From positions 77,492,767-77,556,766 of the forward strand of contig OY720346.1 of assembly GCA_963082975.1 (NCBI GenBank): DNA of 64,000 nucleotides, written 5' to 3'. Each line of letters starts with the position of its first letter. Positions within the stretch are counted from its first letter, which is position 1. A model generated the notes under the pieces. The model saw only the letters and a program-made list of their open reading frames with translations. It searched no databases and was not told the origin of the DNA. Below, piece by piece: positions 42,522-53,969 of the stretch. A program made the position numbers and the translations under genes. This stretch comes from Labia minor (Eukaryota; Arthropoda; Insecta; Dermaptera; Spongiphoridae).

Positions 42522-43418
42522 CGAGGTAGGGTCAAAAAGTTCGCGGAATGGTCGCTTATAGTCAAGTATTTCTTAGCTGAAAGGGAAATTTTTGTTTGTA
42601 AGGTTGGCATAACTGGTAGTGAATGTGCTTTTGAGGTTAGCAGGCAGTTGTAGTTGGTTCCGTGCGTTCGGTGTTTAATATTGTAGATCGTAGTTTCTTT
42701 CTTTCGTCGGATTGTGCAATGTCGTCATTAGGCAATATTAAATTCTGTGTGTTGCTGGAGAAATCACCCTCGGAGACTCTTGAGATGCTAAAAAAAGCAT
42801 ACGGAAATTCTGCGATGAAGAAAACAGCAGTTTACGAGTGGCATAAGCGTTTTCGCGACGGTCGCACAACAATTGATGATGACGTTCGGACTGGGCGGCC
42901 TTCCACTTCCACTACAGACGACAATGTTGAGCGCGTTCGACAAATTGTGCGTGCGGACAAACGAACAAACATGAATAATATTGCCTCTGAAGTTGGTATT
43001 TCACATGGGAGTGTTCACAGCATTCTTCATAATGACTTGAACATGCATCGTGTTTGCTTGCACTTTGTTCCAAAAATGTTATCCCCTGAGCAAAAGGAAA
43101 TGAGAGTGACCCTGTCCAGGGACTTGATTGAAATCCCGATCTCGCACCACCAGATTTCTACCTGTTTCCAAGGTTAAAAATGGCATTGAAGGGACATCGT
43201 TTTGCTGATTCGTCAGAGGTGATTGAAAATGCGACGGAGCGGCTGAAGGAACTTTCAAAAAACGGCTTTCAAGAGTGTTTCCAACAATTATATGAACGGT
43301 GGAATAAATGTGTAGATGCAGGAGGAGAGTATTTTGAAGGGAAATAATGTAAGAATGTTATAAATATTTTTAATAGATTTTTAATAACCAATTCCGCGAA
43401 CTTTTTGACCCTACCTCG
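42522..43418 (+). mobile_element. Mariner transposon, internally deleted
   Basis: An 897-bp element with 28-bp inverted ends starting CGAGGTAGGGTC, flanked by the TA target duplication (42520-42521 and 43419-43420). Intact mariners are about 1.3 kb, so about 0.35-0.4 kb of the centre is missing. The ends look undamaged, so it could be moved by a transposase supplied elsewhere. Of the mariner elements here it is the least decayed. Confidence 0.9.
42719..43345 (+). pseudogene. Mariner transposase with central deletion
   Basis: The likely start is MSSLGNIKF at 42719 (the frame is open 19 codons further up). The N-terminal half has both helix-turn-helix motifs (AVYEWHKRFRDGR; ASEVGISHGSVHSILH), which bind the TIRs. 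After LSRDLIE the sequence jumps to the block around the third catalytic residue, read in another frame as LAPPDFYLFPRLK. It then runs to the normal C-terminus (WNKCVDAGGEYFEGK, stop at 43345). The first two catalytic aspartates (of the D,D34D triad) lie in the missing part, so it is inactive. Confidence 0.88.
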
Positions 43419-43537
43419 TATTTATAGATATATTGATTATTTCTTAAAATGAAATAATTTGATATTATATATTCACTTTCCTTAAGGCAAAAAACTTGTA
43501 TATTATTAATGGCAAATTCTAACAAGATACATTATAT

Positions 43538-43790
43538 CAGTGATCGGGTAACTTTTTTAATCATTACCCCAAAATATTTTTGTGTAAGTTGATATTACCC
43601 CATGGTGAAGAGCAAAAAAAAAACGAAATCTCCTCTTAGCATCTTTCCTATTATAGTCCCCCCCATGATAATTTTGAAAAGAAAACAATAACTATTTATA
43701 AAATAGCAAATTAAAAATATATACTTTTTACTCACAAAAGTTTCATTTTTACCCCATTTGGGGTAATATACCCCGGTTCCCCTACCGCTG
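43538..43790. mobile_element. hAT MITE with perfect 8-bp target duplication
   Basis: A 253-bp element from CAGTGATCGGGTAAC to GGTTCCCCTACCGCTG, flanked by CATTATAT on both sides (43530-43537 and 43791-43798), exact. TTACCCC motifs recur inside the ends in both orientations. No coding. A third hAT MITE family in this window. Confidence 0.88.
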
Positions 43791-43798
43791 CATTATAT

Positions 43799-44750
43799 GA
43801 TAAATATATATATATATTGGTAAAAACATTTCTTATTGAAAATATTATAGCAAAAAATAATGTCATAAACAATATAGAAATTGCAGAAATAAATAACACT
43901 TTGGCAATTATTTCTAAAAATTTATGTGACATACCATCGATACGAATCGATTTTTTTTCTTTTTTTTTTTGTTGTTTTATTTTATTATTATCATTTTTCT
44001 AAAAACAAATAATAAAAATATTAATAGAAGAATACGATTGAGAATGCTTTATGTGCTTATGGATGATCAAAAGAAGAAAAAAAGAAATAAACAATTTATA
44101 TGAATAGGGAAAAATAAATAAATAAATAAAAAAAAAGAAAAGTATTCTAGAGGATTGGGTGGTTAAGAACAAAAAAAAAAAGAAAGACAAGAAAAAGAAC
44201 AAAGGAAAAAGTAGTGGGGGAAGAAGAAAGGGAAAAACAACGTATCAAAAAGAAATAGAAATCTGATCCGATCATATAGAGGGTGAGAAAGGGTGAACAA
44301 AAAAAAAAAAAAAAAAAAAAACTGAAGGAAATCTACCAATAAAATAAAAACAAAATATTGCATTTGATCTTATTCAATTGTTTTCTTTTATACGTATATT
44401 TAAATATATTCAGATATTAAACATTTTTTTTTCTTATGTAATATGGAATGATTTAAAAAAAAAAATAAAATAAAATAAAAAAATAAACAACTAAAATATT
44501 TTTACTAATTCATATATACTTATATATAAATCTATAAAAAGTAATTTTAATTACTTACTTTTTTTATTTTATATGTTTCATATGTATTATATGTTGTATA
44601 TGTTTCAATAAATAAATAATAAAATAAATATAATACAAAGTATGTATATATGTATATATTATATAATGATTATACAAATTATAATAATTTATTCGGATTA
44701 AAATTTTTTTAATTATATGAATTTAAAATATATATATACCCACATATAGA
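43799..44750. other. A-rich low-complexity DNA
   Basis: Dominated by A runs, AAAT/TAAA runs and GA-rich stretches. The open frames here are homopolymer artefacts (Lys- or Phe-rich). Confidence 0.5.
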
Positions 44751-44751
44751 G

Positions 44752-44825
44752 CAGGTGTGGCCAAACTTTTAGCTTTTAGGGGCTACTTTTTGAATAAAAT
44801 ATAGTCTGCGCTCGACTATGGATAT
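44752..44825. mobile_element. hAT-type left-end remnant
   Basis: CAGGTGTGGCCAAACTTTT resembles the CAGTGGTTCCCAAACTTTT ends of the hAT MITEs at 8754 and 63467. No right end was found. Confidence 0.4.
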
Positions 44826-45660
44826 GGGCAAATAATTTTAAAATTTTAGAAGATAATTAAAGAAGTCATTATATCGCCGATTTAGATATATGAAAGATAT
44901 GTTAGTTTTAATTAATATAATAATATTAATAAAAAAAAATTGTAAATGGAAGGGCTGTTATTTTTCATTTAAATTTATAACTTCAATTAAAATAAATACT
45001 TCATTTTGGAATGGATATGAGAGGAGGTGGAGGTAGAGGCGAAATTTGGGTAGAGTAGAGTAGTCTAGGACTAAACGGTGTTTTGAGAAAGGGAAGCCAT
45101 CGGATAATAAGTATATAAATTATCGGGATAAGAAAAATATAAATATATGGTATATAAAAGATGTAATAACATATAGGATGATTATGATCTAAAATTATTT
45201 TTTAATAAATTTAAAAATAATATCCCGGGTAGCGAGTAGATTCTTTTCTATAAACCCAGTAGAAAAGAATTCTACTTCAGGGATTGGCGTCCCTGCCCTC
45301 ACGTGAGCTCATGATTTCTTCTAAATCCCTCTTCTACCTGGAGGAATCATGTCCTTTACCCATTGACGCCTTTCCATCCATTCCCTTACTCTTACTCTCC
45401 CCCCCCCCTCTCCTGATCATCCAAAAAATAAAATTTATTTGGATGAAGGAGAATACCTAGCATAGCTTCATTAAAAAGAAAAAAATTGAAATCTTGTCTC
45501 TTATAGGAGACTCTGGGGGGGTTAATTCAAATATATCCAGATTACGCCAATTCTCCGACTAGCAAAACCCCGTATATTCACGAGTGAGACATGTCTTATG
45601 TGCCTCTGAAAGGACCCACCTCTCTTACGCTTCATATTAGTAAAAATTTGGAACTCATAT
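44826..45660. other. Unique DNA with higher-complexity patch
   Basis: 45250-45640 is of mixed composition and matches no repeat. 45229-45277 can fold as a hairpin (TTCTTTTCTA / TAGAAAAGAATTCTACT). No gene is supported. Confidence 0.35.
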
Positions 45661-46140
45661 TTAAAGGTTCCTGAATCATTTTGAAGGTTCCTGAATCATT
45701 TTAACTAAGGTTGAGAAAAATGTCTGTCTGTGTGTGTGTGTGTATGTTTGTATGTATGTAGACAAGATTACGCAAAAACGGTTTGAGCTAGAATCATTAA
45801 ATTTGGTACACGGGCAATATTCAAAATTCCTAGTTTTCTTTCAACTTTTGAGATTTATATCTCAACTGGAAGAGAATCATTACTTACAACGTTTTGATTT
45901 TTTTTCCTCTAAAGTGACCGTAAAAATAAAGATATATGTTTGATAGTTTTTCACATGATTAAAAATTCTATAAAACTGCTATATATAGAATTTCAGCTTG
46001 ATTGAATCCCTGAAAGTACTGGAATTAATTGTTTTACACGTTGAGTGGTAATCACGCTCCTGCAAGTGACGTGGTGTCAAACGTGGAGCCAAACTCTAGG
46101 CTGGTTTAATAAATATTTATTAAATTTAATTTAAATATAA
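45661..46140 (+). mobile_element. Repeat family A, copy 4, 5'- and 3'-truncated
   Basis: Starts with a 20-bp tandem doubling of AAGGTTCCTGAATCATTTT. It has a TG microsatellite (about 45728-45756) and the core, and ends before the subterminal repeat. Confidence 0.75.
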
Positions 46141-46619
46141 CTGGCTCTCGTGTATTCGATTATAAAATAAATATCCCCGTTTAATCCATATTCAAATTCC
46201 ATTATCCATATAGTAAAATATAAGTAATTGTATACACATTGAACATCCCATATAAGAGATGTAATGGGATCATCAATTGCTACGTCCCCGTCGAGTACCT
46301 GGTAATGTATTTAATTTTTATCAAAACTATGATAAAAGTTAAATGCAGCTAAAAGCACTTGAAAACAAATGCTATTTTATAAATTTGCGCAACCCACAAA
46401 AAATAGTATTAAGGCAATAAGTATTCTTATATCAATAAAATGTTTTCAGTGAAAATTATGTTAAAAAACTTAATTCTTCTGTAATTGGATAGAATAAAAT
46501 TTCAATTAATTTTAAAATATAGAAAAAACTTGACTAATTTTATATCTTAAATAAAATTTTTATAATTAAATAATTTACTCTTTTAAATGTATACATTTTC
46601 AAAAACAATAATCCAATTA
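46141..46619. other. Unique DNA
   Basis: Mixed to A+T-rich with no recognised feature. Confidence 0.35.
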
Positions 46620-46778
46620 TATAGCAGTTAGGGACTTGCTCTTTGGTCGTGCTAGAGGTCGGACGCATTACTTGCTCCCACTGATATAAATAGAAATATA
46701 GAATATTATATATATATAATTATATTTATAAGTTTTTGAATTGTTTTTTCTTTTTTTCTTTCGTTTTTTATCAATAAA

Positions 46779-47546
46779 ATGAGTGAATTTAAGGAAGTTA
46801 TGAAGAAGTTTGATGATTTTAAAGATGAGATCAAGAATTTGATTCGAGAAGAATTGAGGAATCTCAATATTTCGTCGGCATTGGAGGAGATGAACGAGAG
46901 ATGCGAAGATTTGAAGAGAGAGAATGAACAACTAAGAAATGAATTGTCACGCCAGGGAGAAGAGCTGGAAACCTACAGAAGACAAAATAATTTAATCATC
47001 CACGGAGTGCCCTGCAAAGAAAATGAAGATTATGAAATGCTAGAAGAGTCGGTCTTAGACATTTGTAATAAAATTATGTCTGTGGCTACAACCGGCAGTG
47101 ATATCAATTATGTAAAAAGAATTGGTAAGCGAAACTCCGAGAAAAAACCAATTGTGCTATCGCTTGTCTCCAAAAATCATAAGATGAAGATTTTACGCAA
47201 TACAAGAAAATTGAAGAATAGTAAAATATATATATTTGAAGATTTGGGGAAGAAGAAGCAAGGGCAACGGAGGGAACTGATAAAGTTAAGGGATAAATAC
47301 AGGGAAGAGGGAAAAATTTGCAAATTGAAAAATGATGGTCTTATTGTGGATGGCCGTTATGTTCATTATGATCTGCTTTTTAAAGATCCGCAGAAGACGA
47401 GGACGTCGACAAAGCCTCAAAGAGAAGAGGAAACAAATGATGAGGATAGATCGAAAAAGAGGAAGAGGAATGTGTGTACTAAAACCAAACCCACATCTAT
47501 AGATAATTTTTTTCGTCCCCGAAGCAACTCCGGACCAACACATTAG
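46779..47546 (+). CDS. LINE ORF1 protein (RNA-binding, coiled coil)
   Basis: 255 residues. An N-terminal coiled coil (about 1-75, for example ERCEDLKRENEQLRNEL) is followed by an RRM-like region (NNLIIHGVP at about 70-80; KKPIVLSLVSKNHKMKIL at about 120-140) and a C-terminal part (about 165-205) similar in layout to L1 ORF1p (transposase_22 fold). The tail is basic. It is expected to trimerise through the coiled coil, bind the LINE RNA and form the retrotransposition particle. The start is the first ATG after a 148-base leader. Its last 44 bases overlap the open frame of ORF2. No zinc knuckles were seen. Confidence 0.85.
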   Translation: MSEFKEVMKKFDDFKDEIKNLIREELRNLNISSALEEMNERCEDLKRENEQLRNELSRQGEELETYRRQNNLIIHGVPCKENEDYEMLEESVLDICNKIMSVATTGSDINYVKRIGKRNSEKKPIVLSLVSKNHKMKILRNTRKLKNSKIYIFEDLGKKKQGQRRELIKLRDKYREEGKICKLKNDGLIVDGRYVHYDLLFKDPQKTRTSTKPQREEETNDEDRSKKRKRNVCTKTKPTSIDNFFRPRSNSGPTH

Positions 47547-50500
47547 GCGGATAAAACGGCAGGAAAATGAAAGTGAGTTCCTCGACATAATTTCTTATAA
47601 TATTGCCGGGATAAAAAGTAAAATAAACAATTTTGAGTTTTTAAATTTTATTAGAGGTTTTAAAATTTTTGTATTGATAGAGACATATGTTGAGGATGTT
47701 AAAACATTTGCCAGAATCCAAAATCTGTTTCCAAATCATACTCTTAGATTCATATCTGCTTCTAGAATAAAAAAGAGAGGGAGAGCGAGTGGGGGTATGA
47801 TTTATGGCGTAAATAATCAATTAAGAAGCATGGTAAAGATGATTGAAATTGATAGTGTCATAATCTTTGAAATGAATATTCACTCAACCAAACATTACCT
47901 GGCGCCTGTGTATTTGAATTGTAACAATTGGATTGACGACTATGATTCCCTGTATAAGTTTATGGAACGAATGCAAAATGAGCAAATTATTTTAATAGGA
48001 GATTTTAATGGAAGGGTGTCGGACTGGCAGGAGATACCAGTGGGAGATATCGGATTGAGAAGTTTAAAAAAATATAGACTTTCGAGGGATAATGTAATTA
48101 ATTCAAATGGCAGAATATTATTAAAACTTTTTAATGATTTTAATTTAGCAATTTTAAATGGACGTATTGAGGGGGATCAGATGGGTGAACACACATTCAT
48201 TGGGGCAATGGGTAACTCAGTAATAGATTTATGTGCTGTATCATTGGATGCTGCTCAATATATTCATTCCCTCGAAATACTCCCAAAACATTTTTCAGAT
48301 CATCTCCCGTTAGCTCTGAAATATAAATATAATTATTATGAGACAACAGACTCCATTGCGCTGCTTCCTAAATTGAAATGGATTGATGGGAGAAGGGATA
48401 ATTTTAATAAGGAGGTAGATAGGGCATTGAGATCGAGCCCAATGATGGGGGATTCGTCAATGGAGACAGATCACTTAACAAATTTATTATATGAAATAGC
48501 AATTAAAAATAATATGACTTACGATAATAATAAAAATATATTGAAATTCGAAAATAGGTGGTATGATTACGAATGTTATAAATTAAGAAAAAAATTATAT
48601 ATAGCATTGAACCTTCTTAGAAAGAATAATTCTAAAATATTTAAATCGAATTATATTAAAATTAGAAATGAATATAAAAATAAATGCAAAATAAAGAAAC
48701 AGCTATATTTAGATAATCTAATAAATGAATTTAAAAAAGTAAATAACAGTAAAGAATTTTGGTGTCTGGTACGTCATTTTAAAAATAAAAAATTTAATAC
48801 TGATAAAAATATCCCGCCGCTTGCATGGTTGAATTATTTTAAGAAGTTGTTAAACCCTTCGCTTTCGGGTTCAAGTATAAGCTATGCGGAGCCATTTATA
48901 ATTGTTGAATATTTAGATAGCCCTTTTTTGATGTCTGAATTGGTAAGGGTGTTGAATAAAGCTAAAAGTAATAAAGCTCCTGGTCTAGACAGAATTACTT
49001 ACGAATTTTATAAAAATGTTTCAAATCTTTTTTTGGAGAAACTCCTTACTTGTTTTAATAAGATTTTTGAAAATGGAATTGTTCCAAGGGGTTTCAAAGA
49101 TTCAATCATATTTCCAATACATAAAAAGGGACTGACTAGTGAAGTATCGAATTATAGGGGGATCTCTTTTAATAATGTTGTGAGTAAATTGTTCACAGGG
49201 TTATTGTTAAATAGAATCACTAGCTGGATAAATAACATGAATATAATAGGGGAATTTCAAGCAGGATTCCGAAGTAATTATTCAACTGTGGACAATATCA
49301 ACACCCTTATTAACATGATTAACCTCCGGTTAAATAAAAAAAGACAAAAAGTATTCGCATTCTTCGTGGATTTCTCCTCCGCATTCGATCGAGTTGATAG
49401 GCAGGCCCTGTATTACAAATTACTGAATTTGGGATTGTCTACCAAGGTAGTCAAAATAATAAAAAGTCTTTATACAGACACGCAGGCTAGTGTGTGGTGT
49501 GGAGAAGAGCTAACTAAAGCATTCGAAACAACTATGGGAGTGAAACAGGGATGTTTGCTAAGTCCGACGCTATTCTCATTGTTTGTGAATGATATAGAAG
49601 ATTTTATGGAGGGGGGGGGTGACCATTGGTGAAACTAAAATTAAGATGCTGGCCTATGCGGATGACATTGTAATTTTAGCCCCGGAAAAGATAGTGCTAC
49701 AAAGGATGATAAGCACATTAGAGAATTATTGCAAGATGTGGAATTTGATAGTAAATTTGGAAAAATCAAAGATAGTAGTATTTAGAAATGGTGGGCGTCC
49801 TGGGGCGGGAGAAAATTGGTATTTTGGAGGAAAAAAGGTGGAAATAGTTAATAAATATAAGTATCTTGGAATCACAGTATCGTCGGGGTTAGCAATGGGA
49901 TGGCACTTTAAGGAGAAAAAGGAGAGGGCCATATTTGCTCTTAATTCCTTTAATAGAATACTATTAAATAATAATATAAACTGGAATTCTAAATTGAAGG
50001 TCTTTAACTCAGTGTCACGATCAATAATATGCTATGGTGCCCAGGTGTGGGGATATAAGAGTTATGATGAGGTTGAAGTACCTTTCAAATTCTTCGTCAA
50101 AAAATGTTTTAATCTGCCAAGGAATACCCCCGATTACATATTATACTTGGAAACAAACCTCTCACCAACTTATATATACACTTTAAAATTACACTTGGAT
50201 TACATAATAAAATGTTTAAAAATGACGCATAATAGATATCCATTTGTAGTAATAAAAGAAATTATAAACAATAAAATTTCATGGTTTAAGGACTGGCAAA
50301 ATTTGTGTGAAAAGTGTAACCTTAACATTAGTGATATCCTTAATGGTAAAATCAGTTCCAAATTTATAGTATATGAAATGAAAAAAATAATAGTAAGTGA
50401 TCTAATGGAGAGAGTGAACAATAGTGAAAGACATACAATTTATAAACAACTAGAAAGATTTGAATATGAAAATGGAGAGATGAGTGTAAATAATAGGAGT

Positions 50501-50788
50501 TGGCTGATGAAAATTCGAGGAGAATTGCTATATTTAAATAAATATACTTTCAGAAGCCAAGTCAAAATATGCTCATTATGCAATCTTTTGGAGGAGGAGG
50601 ATACTTTCCATTTCATTGCGAGATGCCCCATCTTGAAAGAATTTAGGATGAGGGCACTCGGCAGGGAAGTGCTTACCTTTGAGGAGTTCAAAGAGTACCT
50701 TGAAGGGGGGGACTGGCAGAGTCTTGTCAAATATAGTAGGGAGGCCTGGAAATACAGGTACTCCCTAATAAGAGAATTTAATTTTTGA
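47503..50788 (+). pseudogene. LINE ORF2 (APE endonuclease + reverse transcriptase), one frame change
   Basis: The open frame begins inside ORF1 (+1 register) with no ATG before the endonuclease. Translation may therefore use a non-AUG start, reinitiation or frameshift. Endonuclease motifs: ISYNIAG (47590), GDFNGR (48000), SDHLPL (48297). RT: NKAPGLD (48970), HKKG, FVDFSSAFD (49362), GVKQGCLLSPTLF (49540), then AYADDIVIL (about 49653) in the next frame. The change falls in nine consecutive G (49611-49619); eight would keep one frame. The C-terminus has a CSLC...HFIARC zinc finger (50570-50625) and ends at 50788. About 1,080 residues in total; all catalytic motifs are present. Confidence 0.9.
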
Positions 50789-50996
50789 TATTAATCCCTG
50801 ACTTTGGGACTTTAAATTGTGTTTGTTTTTTTCTTTTTAATGTATATATGTATAGGGAAAGAGCAGTTCATCACAAGGCCAAATGCCATGATTATATCTT
50901 AAAGTAAATGTATATATTTTTGTATATAAAATGTATTATTTTTTCAAAATAAAGATTATTATTATTATTATATTATTATTATTATTATAGCAGTTA

Positions 50997-51350
50997 TATA
51001 CAATTTTTAATCAAATGAAAAATTATCAAATATATATCTTTATTTTTACGGTTACTTTAGAGGAAAAAAATCAAAACGTTGTAGGTAATGACCCTCATCC
51101 GGTTGAGCAACATTTCTCAAAAGTTGATAGAAAACAACGTATTTTGAATAATGCCCATATACCAAATTTCATGATTCTAACTCAAACCGTTTTTGCGTAA
51201 CCTTGTCTACATACACACACACACACACACAGACATTTTTCTCAACCTTAGTGAAAATGACTCAGGGTCCTTCAAAACGTATAAAAACATCAAAATCTCG
51301 ACATCGAAAATTTTCATGATCGGAATACTAACTCTGGCGAGATAGTAAAA
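50997..51350 (-). mobile_element. Repeat family A, copy 5, inverted, 3'-truncated
   Basis: Runs from the middle of the element (ATACAATTTTTAATCA) through the core and a CA-type microsatellite (51213-51233) to the 5' terminus (GGCGAGATAGTAAAA). The LINE's target duplication TATAGCAGTTA is family A sequence, so the LINE inserted at the edge of an already truncated copy. Confidence 0.75.
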
Positions 51351-52406
51351 AAAATTGGATCAAAGAATCTGTATTCAATTTTGCGTTAAAAATAGAATAA
51401 AGTACTTCAACGCACTTAAAATGTTGACTATGGTTGACTCCTCGGTGAGTCTACTTTGTCTCAAAAAAATGTTTATAAGTTGTATCAAATGTGAAGGTTT
51501 TGCTCACTGTTTTCTTCGATTACAAAAAAAACATATTATTATTTATTTTTACTCATAATAATAAAATAATATATAATAATTTTTAAATAAGAGGTAAATG
51601 TTTATTACGTACATAATACAATAATTATTATAGCTAGATAATATGTATGTATATAACCTCGAAACCCATCACTTTAATTTTAACATGATAATATTATAAC
51701 AAACCTTTAAAATGATATTATCTAATATTGATAATATCCTATTTTTATATTGAATATTAATTGAAAAATAATAATTATTATAAAGTACATTAGAGAGGTA
51801 AATCTATAGAATATAATATAGCTACCTAATTATTGATCTATCTTACTAATAATACCTACCTACTTGGTATATTATATAAAGTTGTTAATAAAGTTTTATA
51901 GTATATATATGTACCTATCTACCTATGAACAAGTATATTTATACGAGATCAAACTCAATATTAAATATAGCTATATTTTGTATATTTTGTAAAAAAAAAC
52001 TTTAATTATTTAAATTTATTATAAAATTAAAGATTTGTATTAAAAAATCTATAAAAAATATTATTTATTATTACGATTAGATCTTCTATAATCTTTTTTT
52101 AAATAAATAATGGATGCTATTATCAGGCAATTAACCGATTGAAAAGGCGAATTGCCCGACAACAGCGCCACCCTGCCTTTTTACTTTTTTATGTCATTGT
52201 ACAAATAAATTTTAAGTGCTTTTATTTATTATATTTTTTACTTCAATTTTAAAATTATATTGATTTGTTAGAATTTAAATTATATTTTAATCTAAATTTT
52301 TGATTAGAGATATTCATAAAATTTATAGTCTATTTTTAATAGTTATCGGCACAGCTAATTTTGTTTCTATAACTTTATAATATTTCATTCTAGCAGCATG
52401 TTTTCT
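51351..52406. other. A+T-rich unique DNA
   Basis: Nothing recognisable beyond a mixed patch at 52120-52190. Confidence 0.4.
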
Positions 52407-52763
52407 TTATTTATAAAATTTCATGATAAGTATGTTATTGTTTAATATAATATATCAATATAAATTTTGAATTTTTTTTTTTTAATTTATTTATATTATT
52501 TGGAACAATATAAAAGGAGTTAATTAATCGCTAATTATACTACAATTAATTAATTATAATTCAATTATATTTCTTCTTTACCTTCTAGAGATTGAATTAT
52601 AATTAATTAATTGTAATATAATTAGCAATTAATTACTTTTAGTAACTAACTCCTTTTGTATTGTTCCAAATAATATAAATAAATTAAAAAAAAAAAATTC
52701 AAAATTTATATTGATATATTATATTAAACAATAACATACTTATCATGAAATTTTATAAATAAA
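52407..52763. repeat. Near-perfect 357-bp palindrome in a family D repeat
   Basis: The left arm (52407-52565) and right arm (52591-52763) are inverted copies, nearly identical apart from about ten extra bases in the right arm, around a 25-base centre that contains CCTTCTAGAG. The inner part of each arm is the 5' region of family D (CGCTAATTA...). The family continues in normal order at 52768. Confidence 0.8.
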
Positions 52764-52767
52764 ATAT

Positions 52768-52913
52768 TTCTTCTAACCTTCTAGGGATCGATTGAAATAT
52801 CTTTAAAAGTAACTCAATTTAAAGTTGATGAAAAATCGATTTTAATTTGTCAAAAAAGCGAACAGACACCGGGGACAGACAGACGCAAAGTGAAGTTGAA
52901 AAAAACGTTATAA
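52768..52913 (+). repeat. Interspersed repeat family D, copy 3 (main part)
   Basis: CCTTCTAGGGATCGATTGAA, GATGAAAAATCGATTTTAAT, a GACAGACAGAC run and AAACGTTATAA, as in copies 1 and 2. Its 5' region is the inverted duplication described above. Confidence 0.6.
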
Positions 52914-53969
52914 TAAAAAACATACTCTTAAGTATAGTAATTATATTTATACACACACACACACATAAAATGGATCTTAAAAATATTCTTACAAGCCACT
53001 ACCACTGTCTCAAAATAAGTAAGTTTTTATTTAATTGTGATAAAATCAATGAAATTATAAATTTAAAATAAATGATATCAAAAAATAATAAACTAAATAA
53101 AGGTATAATATTGAGATGGAAAGTCTGGGTGAGATTTTAATTGTTCATTAAAATAATAACTTTTCAAGTGGGTTAAAAAAAATGAGTTGGTTGGTTTGGC
53201 TAATCTCTTGAACAAAACTCAAAAGATCTCAACAAGTTTATAAGTGTTTTTCTCTAATCTAAAGAGAAATTTACTTAATAAGTATATATAGTATATAAAA
53301 TACATTATATAAAGAATAAAAAAAAAATATTTTATTTTTTTAAAAATTGTCACAAATAAATTGATTTAGAAAATCAAAAATAAATTGTAAATAAATTAAT
53401 AATAGTATTATATTACTGTAATATTAATTATAATTAATAAAATTAAAATTGCTTTGCCTTACGATATGTAAAGAGGAGAATTTCCTACAATAACAGAAAA
53501 TATCATTTGTAATATTTTGACAATTTTATCCAACTGGAAAGGGTTACCAATGTAATAAATGAGAAGAAGGGTCGAGGGTTACAGTAACAGAAGGGATTCA
53601 GGTGGATATCGATTCAACTGCCCCCGTTAATATGCCTCTATCTATTATATCTCATTTTAAAAGGTGAAATATTAATAGGAATATAATAACACTTACTTTA
53701 TGAAAAAAAGAAATGGAAATAATTTAATTTATTTTATTTTCAATTGATATGTATTAATTAATCTTTGAAAAAAAAAATATTTTTAATATATTAATTTTGT
53801 TTTTTGTTTTTTTGATTTGTCTAACTAAATATTTATCGATATTCCAACCAATCCTACTTTCTTTTCTTTTAACTAATTGATTTCCATTATTCCCTTCCTC
53901 AAAAAAACAAAAAAACAATCTAGATAACTTTTCTTCATCTCTATTTTATGTATCTATTACAAAATATAT
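52914..53969. other. A+T-rich unique DNA
   Basis: A mixed-composition patch at 53540-53640; otherwise A+T-rich. No gene. Confidence 0.4.

Larger units (their letters stand above)
46631..50985 (+). mobile_element. Near full-length LINE (non-LTR retrotransposon)
   Basis: A 4.36-kb element with a 148-bp 5' UTR, ORF1, ORF2 (endonuclease plus reverse transcriptase), a 200-bp 3' UTR with AATAAA near 50948, and an ATT-repeat tail. It is flanked by an exact 11-bp target duplication TATAGCAGTTA (46620-46630 and 50986-50996), so both ends are real and the copy is not 5'-truncated. ORF1 is intact; ORF2 has one frame change in a run of nine G. Clade not assigned: the coiled-coil/RRM-like ORF1, APE endonuclease and C-terminal zinc finger fit the jockey/I/CR1 assemblage. 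Confidence 0.93.

Noticed and set aside
43999-44363. Phenylalanine-rich membrane-like frames
   Set aside because: Translation of A/T homopolymer runs; not plausible proteins.
45734-45943. Conserved short open frames recurring in the core of repeat A copies, on both strands
   Set aside because: They recur because the DNA core is repeated. Frames are conserved on opposite strands at once, interrupted differently in each copy, and resemble no protein family.
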